From the NCBI GenBank assembly GCA_013398175.1, contig VZRZ01006449.1:121700-185699 (forward strand): 64,000 nt of DNA, read 5' to 3'. Positions within the stretch are counted from its first letter, which is position 1, and each line of letters opens with the position of its first letter. This document shows, piece by piece, positions 22,471-35,600 of this stretch. The notes below the pieces were generated by a model, which was not told where the DNA came from, ran no database searches, and saw only the letters and a list, made by a program, of their open reading frames with translations. The position numbers were made by a program, and so were the translations under genes. This DNA is from Climacteris rufus. Its lineage: Eukaryota > Chordata > Aves > Passeriformes > Climacteridae.

Positions 22471-25214
22471 AAATATATGAGCTCATGTAAAGATGTTGTG
22501 AACAAATTTTAGTCCAGGTGCCTGGCTCAGTGATAATCTTGTAGCTCGCAATACGTTCTGCTCCTCCAAGACTTATGTGGTTCTTCTTCCTATTTATTTG
22601 TATGCAGAGTTATAAATTTCTGATCTTATTTCTAGCTTGTGGGATAAATTTTCTCCCTGTGCATTTTTATTCATGCAGACTTTCATTTGATCCTGCTATA
22701 AGATTCTTTCCTTCTTTTCATGTGCTCAAAAATTGTAGCCACAGAGTTTCCACCGGCGTGGAATTATGCAGCTGATTAACACTCCTGTCTTTCTTCTTGT
22801 GCTTATTCTCCTTCCTAGTGCAATCCCAGGGACAGGAGTTATGGCACTGGAGTCTCTTAAATCATCAGTGCTAACAGAAGTGCAGTTTGCATTCCCTGCA
22901 GTCAGAGATCCCAAGGCAAAGGGTGCTCCTCTCTCGTGGGGCTGCTGGGGCAGGGCGTGTAGCTCTGCACTTGGTGGAAGGAAAAGACCTTTCATGCTGC
23001 TTTTAGGGCATCCTGGGAATGCAGCATTTTCAAGTGCCACCCAAAAAACCCAGCCAACACATGGAACAAATTATTTGCGCTGCCTGTGAGTTATGCATAG
23101 GCGTTCCTAGAAAGTTGTGTTAAAACACATCCAGGGTGACCTACAGATTGCCTTTCATCTTCTTGCTGCCACGGGCACTGCCTTGTGCCATCCTCCACTC
23201 AGCTGGCTGAAAAAATATGGAAATAATGCTTTCAGATAAATCAAGATGCAATTTCACCCTCCACCCCTTTCCTCCTGCCCTTGTTTCTTCCCTTTTGAGA
23301 GGAAGCTGATCGGATCTGTCAAGGTCACACACTGGGAAGTGCAAAATGAAGGTGCTGGGAGTTGTCCAGCAGCCTGGAAACGTTTATTTGTACCTCAAAC
23401 AAATTGTTCATTTAGTCCTCACACTGTTTAGCTCTCTGGCTCCTGACATTTTCGAATGACAGTAGTAAAAATGAATGTGGTGAGTGGAGTTGTAGCTGCT
23501 GGTTTATGTACTGCTTGAACAAAGAGGTTAATGAATCCCTTTTCTACGGTGTGAGGTTAAAAAGTAAAACAAAGAAAAGGCTTGTGGGCTGGAAAAACAC
23601 TGAACAACATAAACATCATAAATAAGTTCCTGAAATAGGATTAGTTTGAAGTATCTCAGGGAGAAGTTTCTTTTCTGACCTAAATTTGATAGCACAGTAC
23701 ACTTCCTCCAGTGTTTGGAGAAGGATGAGGCACATCCAAAACAGGAGAAGGTATTTTAAGGGACACTAAGAAATGGCAGAAGTTGAGGAGGACTGGCTTC
23801 AACTCTGCTGTAGAAACTCTAAAAGAAAACCTCTGACAAAAATCCACGTCCAGCCCACCACAACAGGAAAAAAATCTACAGCCTTAAGAATGAAAAAAAA
23901 ACCAAAAAACCACTTGGATGAGGAAAGGAAGTTCCTGAAAGATCTGTCATCAGCTCTCATACTGTTGTGTTTTTTTACCCCATGCAACCAACCTCATGAA
24001 TGTCAGAGCACCTGGTGCAGCAGTGACACAGATGCCTCTTGTAAAGCAAAAGTGGCTTCATGAGATTTAAATCAATTTGGAATTGCAAAAGTTTATTAAT
24101 GCTAAACAGCTGACTGTCAGGATACATCCAGGATCGATGCTGGTAATGCAATGGATAAACAACAGTGATAAATGAACAAGTCAAAAATATACACCTCTAA
24201 TTTCCAGGTATCCTACGACTGATCAAGGGAGATTTAATCTGACACAAACAGACAGAAATATGCTCCTGTCCCTCAGCAAAAAGGGAAATAACATCTGTAG
24301 AAAAGAATGAGTGCTTGGGAGGAAAGTACAGCCAATAAATAGTAACATTGCTATTGCTGGATCTGGAGAATAAAAATAATCCCATGCAATAAAAAAACAT
24401 ATTCAAGAGAGCAAACCAGAAAACAGATACATTTTAGATGGTTATCCTGAATTTTTATACAAAATTAAAATAATCTTATGATAGAAAATATAAAATACTT
24501 CAAGGAAAAATTGAGCAAATGAGGGGGAGATACTGTGGGATTATATGTATGAAGAAACAGAGAAATAATGTTATTTAAATCATCCTTTAACACCGAATTT
24601 AGAAAGGTATAGGGAGTTGTTCCTCTTTAAAAACAAGGGTAAAATAATGCATTTGTAGAAAAATTTGATGTCGTTGCTACAGTAAACACAGATCAGTCAA
24701 AGCTTACATATCCTGTTCTTTAGACATATAGAAGAAAAATAAAGTCCCTACTACCCACACTGCAAAAAACCCTCAAAAATAAAAAGCTTTTTTATAGCTT
24801 CCTCTGTTTGATCCTTGCTTTTAGCCTCCCTAGATTTTTTTTTTTCAGTTTGTAAAACCTTTAGCACCTTTCAATCAGGTGACTGAGCAATTACTTGTAT
24901 GGCTAAGCTCCTATAAATCTTGTAAAAGGACTGAAGAATGATTATTTATGCACCTAGGGAAACAGAGTGGTAATCAGAAAAAAACTGACTTTACATGTAG
25001 TCTCCATGGGTTATAAAGGGATTTCAGTGTTTTACTCTAAAAAGCAGGGATAAATTACGACCTTTGCTAAATATGTTTTTAGTTGCTTTGAGAAAAATGC
25101 CCAGAAAAATATCATTCCAAGTGATTTTCCTACATTGTCATTAACATTGTACAAGATGCAAGGGTTTTCTTTAGGGAAATATTGAGACTTTTACAACAAA
25201 ACCCTAGTCTGTTG
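22471..25214. other. Non-coding, no confirmed gene
   Basis: AT-rich DNA. A 107-codon plus-strand frame at 22766-23089 begins with a signal-peptide-like stretch but has no homology that I can name. Nothing else stands out. Confidence 0.45.
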
Positions 25215-25482
25215 AAATTCTGCAGGAATTCTGGGCTTGGGGTGCAGGGGAGGTGCCCTCCCTCCTTGGTGGCCGCCCTGCTGTCTCAACACCTTTTCCA
25301 GGGGTGCAGAGGCACCCGCACAGCTGGACCCAGCTGGGCACGAGAAGCCCCAGGCTCCTTCTTTAGCCCCTTCCCACCAGTTCTCTGTGTCAGTTCTTCC
25401 CCCAGCTGCACATTCTCTCCTTCTCTGACCTGGGCTCCTCCTCAATAAATGACTTGTCCCTGGTGCCTTTTCCCCACAGCAG
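25215..25482 (+). other. GC-rich block ending in a poly(A) signal; possible LTR
   Basis: A 270-bp GC-rich stretch within AT-rich surroundings carries AATAAA (25444-25449) followed by a T/G-rich part and CCCCACAGCA. The layout resembles the R-U5 end of an avian LTR, but no TATA box or ends could be fixed. Confidence 0.25.
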
Positions 25483-28057
25483 TAATCAGTACACAAATTT
25501 AGAACGTTTGACAGCATTTCCTGGATAATCCTGGTGTTGCTGACACAGGTCCCAGGGTGCTGCTGGCCTTTCAAGGCTGTGGCCACTAAATGTCCCCAGT
25601 GGACCCCTCCAAATATTTCTGAGAAGTGCCTTTCTCTCACATAAATCCCATTAAACCCCTGAAAAGCCGGTCATTCCTAACAGCACTATCTGTAACTATT
25701 TTCTATTATCACTGTGCTCTTTGTTACATCCAGCAATTTCTCATGTCATTCCAAGTGATTTCCCAGGGTCTGTTCACTTCTCAGGCCAGGGCTTAGTCCT
25801 CTACCTCTAACACCATGTGCACAGTTCTCTAGGCTCTTTTAAAACCTCAAGCTAAAAGAGATATAAAATTACAAGAAAAGTTGAAAATTAAAATTATTTT
25901 AAAATGTTAGTATATTTTTCCCTTATTGCACAGTGACACACCAGAAATACTTAGTAAGTCTAATTTGATACAGTTTGATACAGAAAATATTTTGATATTT
26001 GATATTTGATTTGATTTCCATCCTTGTAAGAGCCTTGTGCTGTACCAAACCTCAGAACAAACTGCTGCACCAGCAGGCTGAGAAAAACCTGTCTCCTAAG
26101 GATATAAACTGAAAGTTACTTTCTTTTGCATAAGAAAAATTAAAGAATCCAGTAAAATATTGATCATGTTATATGTAATTGCCATCATATAGTGCAAATA
26201 CATGACAAATTGATTTAAAAATGGACAAAGCCCTCTGTGTGTGCTACCAATCCTGGCTGACATGGCAATAATACATAAGCACACTACTGCACCATGCAGC
26301 TCAATATGATACCCCAGTGGTTCTACAAAAGCCACATACCTTGGCTTATCCATATTCATGTCTTAAGCCCTATCCAGAAAAAAAAACTGGATACATGGCC
26401 CCCCAAACCTTGTTCTGTCCTGTGAATGTCAATGACCTCAATGTGACCAAATACCCAATCAAAAAGGCTCAAATGTACAATTTGCAACTTTGCAGATACT
26501 GTACAATCAATAATTTGAAAACCACATATCTAACCTTCAGGATCAACCCAGAAAGACAACGCCTTGGAGCTTCTTGGCACTAAATTCCCACAAGGACAGC
26601 CTTGGATTAATGAGCTCACTGGGTCTTGTGGCTTGTTACCTCTCAGCAGCAGTGTTTGAGCCATTAGCTTGCAAAACATTCCCTGTCATCCCAGCAATCT
26701 ATAGATATTGTTCCTTTGACCTCACAGAAACCTGTATATACTTGTCATCCCATCAAGAGAAGGTGCTGAGCCAGGAGTTTAGTGCAGTCCCGTGCTGTCA
26801 CCTCCATCCTGCCCACAGAGGCATCCCAGGGCCCTTCACCTTGGTGACCCTGCCAGGGATACACAACAGTCTTCCTTGGTATTCAAATATCCCTGACATG
26901 CCCTGGGTGCCAAGCACAGGGGGTTTTGCAATGAGCTTATAGCCAGTAACTTCACAAACACCCAGTACAGGTGTGAACATCAGGAATATCCAGCTACCAC
27001 AGCAGGTTTTGCCTTGAATATCAGTGTCCTGTTTCCTCAGGCTCTCAGATCCACAGGCATGGACTGCACTGACACACCTTGAGCTTTGGCTGATCCCTGT
27101 GGGGTCCTGTACCTTGCACAAACAGCAAGCCAGGTTTTAGCAATAAAACCAGCAAGGACTGGTTTTAGCAATATTGCAACAAATAAAAGGTGTTGAACTT
27201 GGTGCCATAGAAAGGAGGTCTGGACCATTGAGAAGCTCCAAATCTGAGTTCTGCTCATGGGCCTTGTGCTTGGCAGCAAACTCAAAAGGAATGAAATGCC
27301 AAATCTCTAACGTGAGAAATATGTAGTTACCACATGAAAGTTGTCCAGATGGTGACCATCCTTCTACCTGTGCTTTGGCCAATTTGTATCTGTGTATACA
27401 GCTTTGACAGCTATTAAATTCCTTAGTTTTAACACTGGTTTTGGAATGCATTTAATTTTCATGCTAAAAGACCCAAATTGCTGATGTGGGATGGAATCCA
27501 AAACGCACTGAACTCAGCAGAAAAAAAAAATCACAGCCTGACTACATCTTGGAACTAGTAATTAGTGAGTGAAACTGTTCTATAACTGGCATCACACTCT
27601 TTAATAAATGTAGTAGAGTGTTGAAAGGAAAGACAAGGACAGAATTGCATTGCCATGTGTGTGATTCTTCTCTGTTTATTGTCTTGGCTTATTGGGGCTA
27701 AACGTGATTGAATGAAGTGGAAGGGATTCTGGTAGGATAGCCTGGTCCAGACAGCTCATCACAGCAGGCAGTTTAACATCAATATACTGTGTAAATAAAC
27801 ACCTTTGTAAATGGGAAACAACCACATTTCTGGTATTTTACCACTCCAGGGCCTCAGCTGACAGGCAGCGCTTTGGCTTCCATGATGTGGAGTGATTCAT
27901 GCAGTGCAGCTCTCCTGCTCCTCATAACCAGGATGCTGCTTTTAAAAGGTGCCCACTGCTGCAAAACCTCTTCTTTCATGGGCCCAGAAGCTGATAAAGG
28001 CTGCTGACAGCCATTTACAGCATTTTCTGTGTTATCACATTGAAATACAGAGTCATA
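25483..28057. other. Non-coding, no gene seen
   Basis: AT-rich unique-looking DNA. It includes a small TTTGATA-rich run at about 25960-26018. No exon is recognisable. Confidence 0.5.
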
Positions 28058-28330
28058 CAATCACAGAATCCCAGAATGGTTTGGTTTGGAAGGGATTTTA
28101 AGGCCTGGGCAGGGACACCTTCCACTAGCCCAGGCTGCTCCAAGCCCTGTCCAACCTGGCCTTGGGCACTTCCAGGGATGGGGCAGCCACAGCTTCTCTG
28201 GGCACCCTGTGCCAGGGCCTCCCCACCCTCACAGGGAACAATTCCTTCCTCGGAGCCTTCTTGTCCCTAAGCTGAACAGCCTCAGCTAAGTCTATGTCTA
28301 TAGCAGAAGTGCTCCAGCCTCTCCTATAGT
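28058..28330 (-). mobile_element. CR1 LINE, 5'-truncated 3' end
   Basis: The reverse-complement CR1 terminus (AATCACAGAATCCCAGAATGG) is followed by CTGGCCTTGGGCACTTCC and GCCAGGGCCTCCCCACCC. Beyond these lies upstream CR1 sequence with CCTAAGCTGAACAGCCTCAG. It is the same subtype as the copy at 29.2 kb. Confidence 0.92.
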
Positions 28331-29191
28331 GTTTTTTTAATAAAATAAACTATTTTATTTTTTAATGTTTGTGTACAGCATCCACTTTGTGTACAACATT
28401 CAAAGTATTAGCACCTATGTTGCAGGCTAACAGGAAAAGCTCCCAAGATTTCTCAGCCAAGGGGTGTAAATCAGCTCTCTGAGTCACTGGGGGAGCTGGA
28501 GCTTGGAGGACTCTGGATCTCTCAGGCCAGGCCACGCTTAGTTTAGGTTTCTATATAAAATCCATTTCAATTAAAAGCCTTGCTGACAGTAGCACCATTA
28601 TTCAAGCTGGGAAGAGTCATTCCGTGCTGATAAAATTGGATTTCTTTGTCACACTCTTTCAGACTATATCCCCACAATGTGTAGCAATTTTGCACAGAAA
28701 AAAAAAAAAAGTGATTTAATCCACTGTGGTTATTGCAATTACAAATAGTGTTCACAAAACTGAACAGAATTTGTAATTCTCCAAGGCATCACAATGCCAT
28801 TCAGCCACAGCACATCTGGGGAAGAGAGGGCTGAAGAAGCTGAGCAAAATAACCAATTGGGGTGGTCATGGTGGGAGTGGTTTGATGCTGCCACCATCAG
28901 AAATGACCCCCTGCCTCATCTGGGGGTTTGCTGTGAGGTCAGAGCACAGAGCACTCAGCTCTTGCTGAGGAGACACAGCAGTGGAAGGGGGGAGGCTGTG
29001 AGGAGACACCGAGGTGCTGCTGTCCGTCTGTCCCCTGCAGCCTGGCAGGCGAACATGGCAGCAAGGCCTGTGCCAGCGCTGAAGGAACACAGGTGGAACA
29101 CTGACAGGTTGGGGCATTTGATGAAATCTTGCAGGTATTTATGCCCATTCCTGGAATATTCAGCTCATAACTGTAACTATAGGTGTTGGAC
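28331..29191. other. Non-coding, no gene seen
   Basis: It lies between two same-strand CR1 copies and includes a moderately GC-rich part at 28.8-29.1 kb that I cannot identify. Confidence 0.45.
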
Positions 29192-29612
29192 TATCATAGG
29201 ATCACCGAATGATTTGGGTGGAAGGGTCCTTAAAGCCCATCCAGTGCCACCCCTGCCATGGGCAAGGACACCTTTCACTATCCCAGGCTGCTCCAAGCCC
29301 CATCCAACCTGGCCTTGGACACTTCCAGGGTTGGGGCAGCCACAGCTTCTCTGGGCACCCTGTGCCAGGGCCTCCCCACCCTCACAGGGAAGAATTTTTT
29401 CCTAATATCAGATCTAAAACTGCCCTCTTCCAGTTTAAAGCCGTTTACCCTTGTCCTGTCACCCCAAGCCCTTGTCCAAAGCTCTCCATCTCTCTTGGGG
29501 ACCCTTCAGGCACTGGAAGGCCTCAATAAGTTTTACCCCAAAGGCTTCTCTCCTTCAGGCTGCACAATCCAAACCCCCACCAGCCTTTTCTCACAGCAGA
29601 GGTGTTCCATCA
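29192..29612 (-). mobile_element. CR1 LINE, 5'-truncated 3' end
   Basis: The reverse-complement terminus (ATCATAGGATCACCGAATG) is followed by the GGGTGGGGAGGCC block and longer upstream sequence: CTTGTCCTGTCACCCC, CACTGGAAGGCCTCAATAAG and the CAGCAGAGGTGTTCCATC part. About 420 bases are kept. Confidence 0.93.
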
Positions 29613-32600
29613 TTGCTGGTCAGGTTAGTTTTACCCATGTACACAAAGAATCTTCTTTGCTTCAAGGAGATCAGAATGAAAATATGCTTCTAAGTACAAA
29701 GCATTCATTTTGATTTCTCTTGCCTAATTGATCCTTAGGACAGCAAGGTGGGAGTAAACAGGCTCTGTTGTTGCTTCACCCAGAAAATAAAGTCTGTGGG
29801 ATGAGTTACCCTGTAAATTCAACTCCATTTTTGGTGAATTTTTCACTCCTTCCGTACCTTCAGCAGTAAGCAGGGGCAATGAGGAAATGTATATGACTTC
29901 TGAGATGTACCAATTATATGCTGCTTTCTAGAACAAGTTATTGAAACACTGTGAGGATTAGTATGCAACGTGCAGAAGATGTTGAAGAGGAAAATATATG
30001 CTTATTAATTATCATAATTATATTAATAAATCTTCTAGGAAAGTATATGTCTCTATATCAGTAAGTATTTTTATTTAATAGGATTATTTCTGTTTCTCTC
30101 ACAACCTTGTTTGGAAATGCAAACTGCCAGAACAGAAAAGGAAAAGACCAATTAGATGGGGAAAAATGCGTTGCCATCCAAACACTGAGTTCCTGCCATT
30201 GCTCAGCCTTTCATTAATGAGCTCCTCAGCTCAACTCCTCTCCCTGCTCCTCCCACAAGTTCAGTTCAAGCTTTTTCCGAGTAGCAGAATTTATTCAAGC
30301 TCTGAGTGATCAGAAACAAACATAAAAACAGGTCAGAACCTCGAGTATCTCTAAAATATATGCTACACATAAGCATGGTAGTGCTACTAAAAATACAAAT
30401 TTTAACGATCATAGAAGATATCTAAAAGCTTTCTGTTCCTCTGAAGAGCTACAGAGCCTCGAGCTCTTATTCCAAATGTTTCAAACATTTGAAGGACTCT
30501 AAAAGCTTATATATATATATATATATAAAGCTTATATATATATATATACATATAGTATATATATTATATTAGATATTCCTATATAAAATAAAATCTTGTG
30601 CAGAAATTATGCCAGGATGATTTTTCCCTTTCTTATAGCTGTGCCACATCCCTGTCTGCACACGAGCTGTGCATACATGTGCACACACAGGGATCTGTGT
30701 TACACAGGCCCCAGCCCACGGGGCAACAGCCTTCATCTCTGGATAAAAGTCCTTTACGGTGCTTTTTTGAACACTTTTGCTACTTTGAGTCTTTTTAAGC
30801 TTGCTGCAAACCTTGTTAGCATTGGTATTGAGTTTTGTGAGGCTGGAAACCACTTTGTTTCTCTTGGATACATGGGGGATTAGGATCTGATGGATTCAGC
30901 TGTCTGGTTTGATCAGGGTTTCCACACTGAAGTCCTGCTCTTTGTGTTCAAAGTCACAGAAACACCAGTCCTGCTTTTCCTCACAGACATTGTGGAAACC
31001 TCAGAGTCATAAGTAAAATATCCCCCCAAACAGCTCTCCAAACATGCTCTCCAAACATGCAGGGCATGTTTGTGTTCTCTAACCTTGGAACAAATTTTTC
31101 TTTTCATTCTTGGTTGTTGAATCGGCATTAGCAATGGTGGAATTATCACATGCTCTTGCCAGCTATAGTGGTGTTAAGAAGAAGGAGAGAAAGAGGAGCG
31201 AGAGAAAAATCTCCTTTTGGAATGTATTGTTTAGTTGACCCTGTCCTCCAACACTATCTATGGATATAACGTGCCAGGAATATGTGTGTGATACAAAGAG
31301 TGAAAGTCAAACTGAAATCTACAGAGAGTGGCACTTTCACCATCCTAACTTTTATGTGCTAAAGGAAAAAGCAAGCCCCAGCTAGGAGGGAATTTCAGAC
31401 AGGTACAGGACACCGGGGTCCACTTCTGTGTCTGCCAGTGGTCCCCTGAATAGTCATGATCACTTCCCTTAGTAGTATCTCCCCTTTTATAAAGTGTGAG
31501 GTGCTGCTGTTACAAGTACTAAATTGATTTGCCAATTAAAAATAAAAGTAAAAGTAAAAGCAGTTGATGATGTGGGAGGAAGGTCAGAACTGATACTTAT
31601 ATTTGAGCTGAGGGGTTGTCTAATTTAATACTCCCTGATTTCTGAAAAACTGAACTTGGAAACACTTCCTGGTATCTGGTGTAACATTTCCAAAAAACGT
31701 AAGCTAAACCCATCAGCACCTCAACACTGCAGAAGAAGGCTGACATATAATTATAAGAACATAATTTGGATGAAAGAATTTATCCCACCTGATATATCCT
31801 GTATAATTTCAAGAGCACCAGCTTTTCTGCTGCAGTATGTCAGCATTTCCATTGAAACCCTCATTTTAATGGTAATGCTGTTCATTTGCAAAAAGTGTGT
31901 TCTAAGCAGAAAACAGGAACATCCAGGATCAAATACAAGCACACCACCACATAAAGGAATATTAATAATTTTAAAGAGAGTCACTTGCCTCTTTTTAAAA
32001 ACAAAACCATTGAGAATTTCAGTTTAAGTTTTGATGATTTGTTAAATCTTGGCTGGAAATCCAAATGGTCCATAAACTCATTTTTTGAGAAATATCTGCT
32101 ACCAGGGAAAGGGACGGGCTTGGGGAAAAGATCTCTTAGACCCGTTCAATGTTGTTAATACAAATCAGGAAATAGTGACAGTCTGAAAATGCAGGATTCC
32201 AGTGGGAAAAATCCCCCCAAAAGCAGCCTAGTAAAAAGAATGAAGATAATTGGCTCTGATCCTAAGATGCCACTGGGAATTTCGAAACAGGCCCCAGGGG
32301 ACGTATGAACACTGATCTTCAAAGGAAGTGCACACAGGGCTCCTACAAATTATGTAAGGTCTGATAAGGAAGTTACACGGTCTGATAAGGCAATTATCTG
32401 GCAAAAATTCCATCCTTAAATCCAGAGCAACCCAGAAAGGCACTCACAGGGAGCACTGGCAGGGTACTCTGGCCCCTCTCCATGTACTCCTAAGCAGGAT
32501 GGGAGGAGGCGAGGGGGTTTGGTTCTGATTCTGGCATACAGAACTGCATAGACACTACAGATTAATTCATTGTACTATCACCTGGCATTTTCCAACGTGT

Positions 32601-35600
32601 GACTGCCCTAGAGAGTGTGAATATTACAGTTGCACACGGTGGGCTTAGCTCTAAACTCTCACATATTTGAGTGCTGGGGAGTCACGATGGCGTGGAAGGC
32701 CAGAGGAGTTCAAAGCTGAGGCAGCATCTCCAGCTGCTCCTTGGTGTCCCTGGATCCACGTGATCCTGCCCTCTGTGGGCTCCATCTCTGACCATGAAGC
32801 CAGGAATCACCTCCTGCACAGAATGATAATGCTTCAGACCCATCCCAGCTTGTTTCTCAAGCTTGCCCATACCTTAGGTACACATTACCAAAATATTTTT
32901 TCCCCCAGCTTCAGCCACCCAAGAACAAGGGCTGTGATTGCAAATTGAGTGGATTCTTTAGCAGGAACTTTTCTCTAAAATGTACCCGTTAAGCATCTTT
33001 CCTGTGATTTGTAGCAGCTGTTGTGTCTCCATGCCAACTGATGGGGAAACAGGGGAAGGACAAGCTCAAAGTCATCTCTGAGCTCTGCAATATCTTATGA
33101 AGTAAAGCTCATGATTATAATGAGAAAAGTAATTCCTCACCATTAAAGCTGACTGAGAGCAAATGGAGAAAAGTAAGACTTTCAACTAAAGAAAACCTGA
33201 GTGGGATTATCACCCTACATGAAAAAGGTGGAATTGCTTTGGAGATGAGACCTTCCTCCTGCCTCCTTAGAGCAGCTCCTGGGAAGGGCTGAGAAATGGC
33301 TATTGTGAGTAATCTTTGTGCCTGTGCTTGTGTGGTGATAAAAGGAATGAGGATTTAAAGTAAATTTCCTTGCTTGATAAATCCAAGCCTTTTACCTGAG
33401 GAGAACAGTTAATTTTTGTCAGAGGTGTGTGTGTAATTGCCTCACTGCTGAAGGCAAGTGGGGACTGAGGCAATATCACAAGAGTCCTAATGGCGAGAGA
33501 CAGCAAGAAACTCTTCAATGCCTCCATCAAGGCACAAGTATCTCAGAAATGCAATAAATAAAGCAGAAGTTCTCTGCCAAACTGGAAGTATGGTGACAAG
33601 ATAGACAAAGAGAGCAAAACAAACCCGGGGGAGGACGAGCTCACATTGAAGCAATGACACAGTTGCTGCATATGCAGCAATCTCAGCACATTCTCAGCTG
33701 TGTCGTCGTTGTTATCCCAGACAATGCATTTAAGTATTTGCTGCAATGCTATTTAGCAGATGATAATGAAATAGCAGGAAAATGTACGTGAAAGGAGATG
33801 GAAATATTTTGTGCCTCCTCACAGGGAAGCTATCAAGCACAGAACAGGGGAATGACAGTGAGAGCACTTGGAGGAAGGCGATTGCTCTTCGCTGCTTTCT
33901 GCTGTAAATTGGGCACTGGGGAAAAAGGACAGAAGTTCCACTGGAGTGTAACAGAGGGTAACGTTTGCCACCGTGTGTCAGTGCTGTGCTCAGGGAATGC
34001 AGAGGGATGAACTGCAAGAGGCTCCAGTTTCAGAAATTCATCTGTAGTCACTTTCTAATGCAGAGCAAAATAATAATACATAGAAAATAGTGTTGAAGAT
34101 AAAGACTGATGCCTCTCTCCTTTCAGCTTCAAAAAAGCCTACTTATGTGTAGTTTCTTCTTCACTCCTCTCTTTAGTCTCTGCATTAGGTCTGGAATATT
34201 GAGTTAATTTAAAATGTATTTTGTGGACAGATCTACTGACATAACACGTCTCATTTACAGTCCTGACCTGAGCATTACTTCAGCATCAGCATTTAGATTA
34301 CAGCACAATCTCCTCTGATATATGTAGTGTAAGTTAGAAATTCAAACTTTAATAACAGACGTGAAGGTAATTGGTCATATCAGATCATAATACCTGCTGA
34401 AAGAATTGCCTTCACCAACAGATTTTTGCTACATTAAACTCATCCTGAGTTTTGTATTCACTCTCGAAGCTGAATTTACAGAATAATAAAATAGATGTAC
34501 ACACAGAACATTCAGGTAATATAATTGTGGTGTGAGGTGGACACAATCGAGTGAACTTCATTATGGCCTACAAGTTACCTCAGTTTTGCAATCTGAGGCT
34601 AATGTGACTGATGCATTTAGTCCAATGGCAATTTGAAGAGGGTTTTTTTCCCCTTTTTAATATGCCTGGTATCATTTTGTCCATCTACAACAATAGTAAT
34701 GTTCCTCTCCTTTACCATTCAGAAGTTGCTGGACAACTTTAACTCAGAAATTACAAGTCAACAGCTTTGTAAGTCCTTCCCTCGAAACAAAACTCTTGTG
34801 ATGTTCTGTGTGTATAAAAATTGGTGGTTCCATACAAAATGGAAGCAGGCAAAGGTGACAGAGTCTTTCTTTCTCTGGCTGGTAGGTTTGCTCACTGTCA
34901 GGGAGCCTCCAGAGCACATTCTGACAAAATTCTTCTCCCTTTTATCTGCTTATGGTACTGCTTAAGGAGAGGTGTGAGTAGTACTGAGAAATCTTCTGAC
35001 AGATCACAGTTCCGATTGCAATGAAGAATCGTCCAGATTAACTGGCAATGACCTTTCTGAGTCAACATTGCTGCACTTTGAAATGCGAGCATTTCTAGTT
35101 CTGCCTTTTTGCCTTTGATTCTGACCTAGTACAGCTGGAACTAAATATAGATCTGAAAGGTAAAACCCATGATCACTGCACTTCAAACGTGTCTTTCAAC
35201 CTGCTTGCTAGAGGCCTTACGAGCCAGAAGTCAGTGGGCAACTGTTGCCGCTCCTCACACTAATTTAGGGTAAGAACATTTTCATTTGGGAATTTTATTT
35301 AACACTACTGATCTTTTTTTTGAGAGACAATTTCCTGTCATTCACACACCTTGTAGATGCATATTTTATCACTTTATGGCAGCAGCACAACAGCTGAAAA
35401 ATAAGATAGCAAAATATTTTACTTATCAGTACTTATTTTATTTATTAATAGAATGAATTTCAGTTGCAACTTGCTGTGGTGTCTAATTTATACAACAAAC
35501 CTTGTTAATAATGTAGCTTAAGGTACTGGGACACTGCTAAAATATAAATAACAAAAAAGGACAAATCATAACCAAAACCACCAAGGCTGACATATCCACA

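Noticed and set aside
28794..29405. 203-codon plus-strand frame
   Set aside because: The C-terminal third is the antisense strand of a CR1 copy and the rest is unrecognised; there is no independent support.
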